From the NCBI GenBank assembly GCA_003971905.1, contig RSEE01000046.1:434001-498000 (forward strand): 64,000 nucleotides of DNA. The letters are read 5' to 3'. The position numbers and the translations under genes are program-made. This document shows, piece by piece, positions 56,668 through 64,000 of this stretch; the first letter of the stretch is position 1, and each line of letters starts with the position of its first letter. Source of the stretch: Moniliella sp. 'wahieum' (Eukaryota > Basidiomycota > Moniliellomycetes > Moniliellales > Moniliellaceae). Below the pieces are notes generated by a model that saw only the letters and a list, made by a program, of their open reading frames with translations, had not been told where the DNA came from and did not search any database.

Positions 56668-57986
56668 ATGCAACGCGCCATGCCCCGCATGACCGACAGC
56701 ACCACTGGTCCCGGCGGGCCGTCGTCACTCAAGTTTGCCGCTCTGAGCGTCAACTCGTTCCAGCTCGACAGCCCTCCGTTTATTGGCACCCCGTTGGCTC
56801 CGACGGAGTCGTGCCCGACCAGCCGCTCCCCGACGCCCCCGCCCCGAGGCCGGAGCCCACTCCCCAGGCACGACGCCGTATGCCCAGCCACACCCTCACC
56901 CTCCCGCTCCGCTTGGCTCTGCTGCTGCGACGCCTCTCTCGCCCCACCTGCATCGGAATGCCGACGTGAGTGCCTTTATAACTCGACGGGCTACATCGCG
57001 CCGATCCCGAGCGCCCGTTGTACTCCAGCTTCCACAACGATATTGATGGCATTGAGGACTCCACCTCGGTCCTGACCGGCGAAGACGAGGTGGATGCCGA
57101 CGCAGATCTCTCCCAGATTCGAGTGCCGGTACAGGCGCAGACCAAGCAGAGTACTCTTTTCCCAAACATCGCCTGCCTCAACGCATGCACGATGAATCCA
57201 AGACCCCCCTCGTCATTGTGGCCTGTGGTTCCTTTTCTCCCCCCACCTATCTCCACTTGCGTATCTTTGAGATGGCCAAGGATGCCATCTTGGAGTCGGG
57301 GAAATACGAACTGTTGGCCGGGTATTACTCGCCCGTTTCGGACCATTACAAAAAGGCCGGCTTGGCACCCTCTACGCACCGAGTGCGCATGTGTGAGCTA
57401 GCAGTGGAGAAGACGTCCACCTGGCTCATGGTGGACGCATGGGAATCGCTTCAAGACGAGTACCAGCGCACGGCTGTCGTCCTGGACCATTTCGATGAAT
57501 GCCTCAACAAATGTACGAGGGTGGAATCTTACTCAATGATGGCACTCGTAAGCCCGTGCGGATCATGCTCTTGGCCGGCGGCGACTTGATCCAGAGCATG
57601 GGCGAGCCCGGGGTCTGGGCTGAGGCCGATTTGCGACACATTCTGGGTCAGTTTGGATGCCTGATCGTTGAACGGACGGGGGCCGACGTTTGGTCCTTCC
57701 TCTTGTCCATGACCTGCTCTGGGCTGAGCGCAAACACCTGCTTGTTATTAAACAGACGATCGTACGTATTACCTTTCCCCCGTTTCCCCCGTCGTTGCAA
57801 CTGCGGTAATTTGTGGCACTGACGTGGGCTTCCGTGTTAGTACAACGACATTTCCTCCAGCAAGGTACGCCTCTTTATCAAGAGGGCATGAGCGTCAAGT
57901 ACCTCTTGCCCAACTCTGTGATTAACTACATTAATCAACACCGACTGTACCGCCTCCCCGAGCCAATCGCAGAGCCTGCGCCCTAA
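56668..57986 (+). CDS. Nicotinamide/nicotinate mononucleotide adenylyltransferase
   Basis: Joins NMN or NaMN with ATP to NAD or deamido-NAD, the last common step of NAD synthesis. The N-terminal extension (from MQRAMPRMTDSTTGPGGP) is Ser/Pro-rich with an acidic part (GEDEVDADADLSQIRV). The catalytic domain starts TPLVIVACGSFSPPTYLHLR with FEMAKDAI, holding the nucleotidyltransferase HxxH-like motif (GxFxPxTxxH). It continues YSPVSDHYKKAGLAPSTHRV, TSTWLMVDAWESLQDEYQRT, VRIMLLAGGDLIQSMGEPGV and ILGQFGCLIVERTGADVW, then an intron (57762-57840) and NDISSSKVRLFIKRGMSVKY with the C-terminal ISSxKVR phosphate-binding motif, LLPNSVINYI. A likely intron lies at 56966-57028. Frame breaks near 57165, 57512 (AAA for AAAA before MYEGG) and 57700. 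The start is chosen among several close ATGs and is uncertain. Confidence 0.92.
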
Positions 57987-58446
57987 TGTGGGAGGTGATC
58001 ATCCTGCGGCCTCTCTTTGCTTCTGGATAGGTTTCCGCGTCTGGCTCATCAGGCTTGCGGCCTGTGGGCTCTCGTTGTCTCAACGAGCATAGTGTTCCCT
58101 ACCTCAGGAAACTGTAATTTTTATCATCCCGTGCCAACACACTCTGCGTTTTTCGTCCGCTTTCCTACGATAGACCTGTTGAGCATTGAGCACTCATGAC
58201 CATTCTATTGTCAGGAAGCCGTTTGCTGGGGGCTTCTGCTACCTCGCACCATCCCCCCCCCCGTGCACCATGTATAGAATCATCGTGCACGTCCTCGTAC
58301 TCTCTGCGCGCCACCTTTATGATGGGATGCACCTACTCTACCTCGCCCCTCAGTCTGATTTCACGTCCTTCTAAAGTTAGACCGCGGCTTTAGTAGCTCA
58401 GCGCCCATTATCATGAATTCATAGTTCTTGATGGGTCGGCAGACGC
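57987..58446. other. Convergent intergenic region
   Basis: 460 bases between the stops of the NMN adenylyltransferase and reductase genes; no gene recognised. Confidence 0.4.
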
Positions 58447-59601
58447 TTAGTTGAGTGCGAGAACCTCGGCGCTCGGCACGCCTGTCCAGCCACGCTTGAC
58501 ATAGTCGTTGAACGCAATAATCTCCCCATCCACAATCTTTTGAACATCTTGTAGAACACACCGAGCACGCTCTCCGCCTTGCTACCATCCACACGAGTCT
58601 GAATCACGCCCACACCGCTGCCCGGACGACCCTCGTGAACGCGCTGCTTCAACTCGGGCGTAGCCACCTCGACGTGCACCGCATCGCTAAACTCTTGCCA
58701 CGTGTAGGTGTTGGCATATGCGGGGATGCTGTCCGAAAAGACAAGATGGGTTAGATACGAAGCCAAACACAGGTTCACCACATGATTCAAAAAGGAGGAG
58801 GACGTACCGTTGCCGCCTGCTGCAGGCACGGAAAGGGACTTGACGTGCATCTCCGCCACGTCACGCACATCCACATACCCTCCCATGGGCTCTTGGTACT
58901 TGTCCAACGGGACCTTACCCGCAAACAGCTCCCACTGGATCCGGAGGGAAAAGTTGAGCTTCTCGGCGCTGCAACGGCTTGATGGGCGGGCCAAAGATGA
59001 CGGTGGGACATATGGTGGTCAAGTCAACGCGGATTGGTGGGTTTCAATAAAGTCCCACGCAGCTCGCTCAGCAAGGACCTTGGAAGCTTCGTAGCCGTGC
59101 TTCTTGCCTTCCCCGGTCGGGTCGGCGCGGTAGAGCTGAAGCGCCGCCGTGTTCCAGTCGTCGGCAGTGAAGACGGCGTTGGCGGCAGCGTCGGGCGCAA
59201 TGATGGCCGAGGTGGAGGAGGTGAGGACGATACGGGAGACAGAACCCTGGGCTTGCACCTTCCAACACGTTCGTCGTCCCTTGCACTGCGGGGGCAATCA
59301 AGCTATCGTCTGGGTGGAGGGTGGGGTCGCTGTCGACGGGCGAGCCGGTATGGATCACACCCTTCACACCTTGAACGGCGGCATCAAAGCCACCCTTGGT
59401 ACGCAGGTCCTCCACAATCACATATTCAAACTTGTCTCCGTACTTGGCATAGATCTGCTGCAGGTATTGTCCCTTGGCGGCGGAGCGGACGGTGGTGCGG
59501 ACACGGTAGCCAGCACGCAGCGCGTACTCGCACACCCACGCACCGACAAAGCCGCTGCCGGAGGTGACGAGGATCAGGGAGTTGGGAGGGACGGGGGCCA
59601 T
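58447..59601 (-). CDS. NAD(P)-dependent short-chain reductase, Gre2/dihydroflavonol-reductase type
   Basis: Extended SDR family; fungal members reduce methylglyoxal, ketones or aldehydes with NADPH. Start MAPVPPNSLILVTSGSGFVG shows the Rossmann glycine motif (GSGFVG) followed by AWVCEYALRAGYRVRTTVRS. Then EYVIVEDL, GFDAAVQGVKGVIHTGSPV, VQGTTNVLEGA, the Ser of IVLTSSTSAI and the catalytic YEASKVLAERAAWDFIE (YxxxK). After a frame shift come TTICPTVIFGPPIKPL, GGYVDVRDVAEMHVKSLSVP and the tail ending RGWTGVPSAEVLALN at 58447. A probable intron lies near 58800-58716. About 340 residues, normal. Frame breaks near 59250, 59035, 58960 and 58540. Substrate cannot be told from the sequence. Confidence 0.88.
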
Positions 59602-62600
59602 GACGGAAAGGGTGGACGGAGGGAGAAACGAAGGCGATGGAGACGCTGGCGGGGTGTCGAGGGTTGGGCAGGGGGGGTGGGCCTTATATCTATCTTCTGT
59701 TGGGGCCACTGCGCTTTGATCCTGGGGGCCAGAAGAAGGAGCCCGAGAGCATCAACGATTCCACAACACGTCATGCAGTCACAAAGTCACCATATGTCTC
59801 GGTCACACACGGGGCCACCCGACCTCAGGCGCATCATGACGGTCCTGCCAGTCATGAAGGTTGTGTCGGAGCTCTCAAGCTGACTGCCTCAACCCACCAG
59901 CACCTACCTACTGCCCCCTCGCCCACTGTGTGACGTCATGCACGTTGACCTTCACACAGCGCCGAGTCAACGAAAATGGCCTACGAAGAAGGGAGAGACT
60001 CTGGTTGCGCGTCGATCCCCGTCGGCCTCATCGGCCTCAGTGCTCTCAGTACCTTCGTATTCTCAGTGCATTCGTGCTCTCGGTACTCACAGTGCCTCAT
60101 TCAGGCAAGCCGACCATTAGAGTAGACCTCAGACGCTCATTGCATCGGTCATCGACATCGTCGTCTCTCTTAGGCCAACCCTGACTATGGTGATCGATCA
60201 GGTGATCCAACAAAAGTGCAATACCCGATTCACTATTGCCCATCCCCAAAGTACCATCATATTGGGGTTACCAGGTTACTATTATTCTTTTGCTGGAGTG
60301 TGCCTGAGTGCCTGTCACTTGTGTTTACTCCAGAGTGTGATGAGTACTGAGTGGGAATCAGAAAGGAGTTTGGGACGAGCACGCCGCCGCAATGCTTGGC
60401 TCCTTTTGTGTTAAGAGTCTGAGGAAGACGAGTAGACCCACAAAAAGGATTCGTGGGTAGAGGGGAGTAGACATGGCCAGGAAGGGCCGGGAGACGAAGG
60501 AAAGTTGATTACAGGATTAATACCTAAAGGCCTTTATAACCACAGAAGACCGCAACACCCTCTCTCTCAATACAATGGAGAAGACTCTCAATACCTTCCT
60601 GCAACATTGAACGTTCTGGATTGGTTCCTGATGGAGCCAGCCTGAGGCCCGAGCGCTTCTGAGCGCTGCTGAGCCTCTCAGCCTCAGCGCTCAGCCTCAG
60701 TGCTCAGCCTCAGCTCAGTTCTCTGAGAGTTGTGCGTCCTCGCATGTGACATGTGATCGTCGTAACCCCTGACTGATGCATGTGATAATAGGGAGATCCC
60801 CCCACAAGAATATCCGCTGTATCACGCATCTCAGCGCCGAGGCTCAGCGCTCAAACTAAGCTGTCTTCCCTTCTTCCTTTGTCAGCGGCTAACGCTTGTG
60901 GCTTCAAGCTTCAAGCTTCACTCACTAGCCCAAAGGATTTTCCGTTTGCCTCACTTCCTTCGGCTTCCTCGTCGGGCCCCGCTGGGTACGCCTATATTAT
61001 TCAACACTTGGTCTTGGCTCTGTGGCCACATTCTGAAAGGGCGGGGTAAATTGTAGCCCAGGTCCAAGAACTGATTGCAAGAACTGGTGGGTGCGTGTCA
61101 CGGTCGGGGCTAAAAGGCGAGGGAGACCAGAGTCGGGACTAGTAGGATAAGGGATGTAGCAATCGTTCGTGGGGAAGAAGCAAGAGCAGAGGACATGGTG
61201 CGAAACGGAAGAACGGGGAAAGAGCGAGACGCTTGAGACGAAGAAATTGGAAATGGGAGCGAGCTCGATCAGCGCAACCAAATAACTAATTGCTTTTTTT
61301 TGCTTTGTTTTTGGGCTTAATTTGGGGGGCTGGGCCAACAAAAAGTTGGGGTATTGTGCGCAACCACCACCACCTATCGCCTACTTCCGTTGTAACGATG
61401 AGCCACACCAACGCCTAGGACCAGGCCGTGGAGAATATACTAGCCGCCTGAACGCGGTTGGCCATGCGACATCCATCCTTTTGCCCCCAGAGTATATTAA
61501 CCACATCGAACATCAAAAGTCTCCGCGACTGTGAGATATGGCGTCCTGTATCCTGATTCCCGGTGGTGCTTAATGACGCCAGTAATCGCTCATGGTATCT
61601 GCTCGGCTCTGACACTACAGGGATCAAAAGACAACTGCCTTGGACCTTTTTCTACCGTCTTCCACACTCCCGTTGGAGGGCGCAGTTTCGCCCACCTTGT
61701 TTCCTTTTTATTAAGCGTTTTTTGCTTCCCTCCCTCTGTGGAAGGGAGCGTTCCGTCGGAAGATGCCACACTCTCCTCCGAGCGGCCCATTATATTAGGA
61801 TGAAGAATCATACTACATCTGGTCTTGATCCCTCACCATTCATCTGTGGGGCGGTACTACATGAGAGAGCGATCACTCATACAGCATGTTCAAGACGCAG
61901 CAAGCCGATATCATTTTTCAAGTCCTCAACAACGGTTCGCATACCGCGCTGCAGAAAAGTTCTCCAATGTTTCAGGGCGGGCCGCGGGAGAGGGCCTGAT
62001 ACTTCTCTCGAAAAGAACGGCATTGCGGTCACGCGGGGTAAGCGTCTACTAGTGAGCCCCATCGTTTGCTGGTCCCGAAGTCGGATGGAACAATTTTCCT
62101 GTCGGTTCAGCGCTGCCATGCCGGCTTTGGGTGTAGTGGTGAACGTTGACCCCATCAAGTATGCCAGACTGGCAATCCAGGCGTTCCAGTTGACCCTTAG
62201 AAGCTCGCACTGAGAGCCACGGCTATTTGCTTAGCTCTGTCAATGCTGTTTTCAATGCTGTTTTTTTTGTCTTTTCGTTTTCCATCCCTCAGTTGCCACC
62301 AACACGTTCTTTGCTCTCCATATTACAAGCAGAAGAGACTAGGAATTTTTGGACGCCTTCAGTCCAAGCCACGCCCTCGTCTTATAAGCACAGAAACGAT
62401 AGCAAAAATCGTTTGGGATGCCATAGCGAGAACCATGCGCATTCGGTTCCGTCGTTAACAAGTTTTGATTATATCTCTTACCGACCTCGACCCGGTTTGG
62501 TATCCTCGTCCTCGTCCAATCCCCTTTCGCTACCAGTTCATCTCTCCAGAATGCACCTATATGCCGTTGGTCTGAAGGGATGCACGAACTATAGACGCTC

Positions 62601-64000
62601 CCTCCCTGTTATCAGGTTTCGGATTTGGATTCTGCTATCTACTTTCAGAGGTGGGTTCAAGGCAAAGGAAAGCAACGTTTTCGGCTGAGTGGACATTGTG
62701 CTGGTGGGAGTGGCATTCGAGAAGCTTGGTCCGCCACCCACATGTGCCGCAAACGCAAGTCTAGTTCTAGCTTCAATTTCCCATTGACGAGGCGCTCTCA
62801 CTTTTCTTTCTTTCCCCGCGAGAGTTCCTCGCCTCTTTGGCCCTAGCCATGGGATTCATATATTGCACTTTGGCTGCCCGCTGGGACTGGAGGTCGGGAG
62901 ACACTCGACGGGCAAATCCAAGTGCTCTCTGCCTCCCAATTGGGTGCCGGGCCCACTCCCATTTCGAACTACCCTCGATCAGGCGGTAACATATGGTAGT
63001 TAGCGGCCCAAATGGCCTTTGCTCGTATTCTGACCCAGTTGGCCCTCATGCATCTTTTCCCCGGGTTCCGAACATACTGAATGAGAAGACGCCATGGGTA
63101 CTCCATGTCACCTCCGTTCCCATCGCCTGGTTGCCACTGGGCGCCTAGTTGCCACTGACCACGCTCGCCCACTGCGGATTCGGGTCGCCCTATCGCCTCT
63201 TTGAGCCGGAGCAAGGTGTCCCTCTGTTCCCACACGACAAGCACGGCCCACCCATGAAAGACGCAAGCTTGGTTCGTATCGACGCTCCGCCTCGTGGCAC
63301 AAACGATGGCGTGTAGGCTACAGTGAGTTGCAACTGCAACCAGCGCTGTCCTAGCCAGTGCGCACGGATGGGCGAGGCGCGATTGGCCCTTTTGGCGTTG
63401 TGCCACCTCACTTGGACCTGCGCGACCTGACCGGGCCTGCCACTGACACTGACCGGAGCGGGTGCGAGGTGGTGATTGCAACGGAGGGTGTGGTGGTAGC
63501 CTATATCGCAACCCCATCGTCGCCACCGCGGGGTTTGCTGCGGGTCAAACTCTGTCAGACTGTCCAGCGCAGTGGCGTTGCTCTGCAGAGGACACCAGGA
63601 TGGTCGGTTGTTGCGTGGAGGGTGGATGATCTGATGGCTGACGCGGGGGAAGACGGGAATGGGAGGGCGGGTGTGAGCATGCTAGGGTTGGCATGCAGCG
63701 ACAGGCGTTGGGACGGAGCGCCCAGCTGCGCCTCAGCGCTGGGGCCATCGGCCCACTAGGAGGGTTGCAATGTGATGCGCGCAGAGGGCCCGCACACGCA
63801 GCCCTGGTCGAGCCAGAGTCGATAGGTGCCACCCGTTGGGGAGTGGCAAAACAGGGCTTGACATGTGGGGTTCCCAAGCGTTCCCACCAGATACTCAGAT
63901 CCATGCCCAGCACCAACGTCCCCCCACGCTGATCCAATCGATCCAATCGTTAATCGGGAGACGAGCGGATCCAGATTCAACCGTGTCGGCCTATGTTCGC
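59602..64000. other. Terminal gene-free region
   Basis: 4.4 kb after the reductase start. Contains CTCAGCG/AGCGCTC tracts (60655-60720), an AAGCTTC pair (60905-60921) and repeat copy C. At 62960-63960 both strands have ORFs of 130-185 codons with no recognised motif; a gene entering from the right edge cannot be excluded. Confidence 0.4.
61090..61245 (-). repeat. Dispersed ATG-bearing repeat, copy C
   Basis: On the minus strand: GCGTCTCGCTCTTTCCCCG, CACCATGTCCTCTGCTCTTG, AGTCCCGACTCTGGTCTCCC and TTAGCCCCGACCGTGACA. In this copy the ATG opens a 28-codon frame ending at the TAG after CTCGCCTTT. Confidence 0.65.

Noticed and set aside
62969-63946. ORFs of 130-185 codons on both strands near the right edge
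   Set aside because: No recognised motif, both strands equally open in GC-rich DNA; left as undecided, not called.

Overview
This is nuclear DNA of a fungus. Genes contain short GT..AG introns (about 56 to 83 bases). The gene set is eukaryotic: the ER R-SNARE Sec22, mitochondrial complex I 30/49-type subunit, mitochondrial glycine cleavage H protein, a forkhead factor and an intron-containing tRNA-Lys. Gpc1-type acyltransferase, Old Yellow Enzyme, a fused PsuG/PfkB enzyme and a signalling-mucin-like protein point to fungi. The Basidiomycota are my best guess, but nothing seen fixes the phylum.

Layout: PsuG/PfkB fusion (minus, runs off the left edge) and a long Ser-rich mucin-like membrane protein (plus) diverge from about 2.2-2.6 kb. 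A forkhead factor (minus) lies at 9.7-11.4 kb. A complete Ty1/copia retrotransposon with identical LTRs lies at 12.8-17.8 kb. From 17.8 to 27.5 kb the DNA is repeat-rich and almost gene-free. Sec22 (plus) and the complex I subunit (minus) converge at 28.4 kb, followed by two minus-strand genes (a coiled-coil protein and a Myb/telobox-like protein), tRNA-Lys and an Old Yellow Enzyme. After 4 kb of repeats comes a 5 kb synthetase with adenylation, carrier, membrane and left-handed beta-helix domains, then a GNAT acetyltransferase (minus), Gpc1 (plus), a C2H2 protein (minus), GcvH (plus), NMN adenylyltransferase (plus) and an NAD(P)-dependent reductase (minus). The last 4.4 kb carry no recognisable gene.

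The genes are mostly independent housekeeping loci and do not form one pathway. The most unusual protein is the Pls-like synthetase at 40.4-45.4 kb. The most unusual DNA structure is a family of intergenic microsatellites that share one rule: a 6-base palindrome plus one spacer base, period 7, with the palindrome changing along an array while the 7-base register is kept.

Reading frames of most conserved genes are broken by single-base indels, nearly always a run of 2-5 identical bases that is one base short. The retrotransposon and the Old Yellow Enzyme are unbroken. This looks mostly like consensus sequencing error, so the gene coordinates below are outer limits of the recognisable coding region, not clean ORFs.
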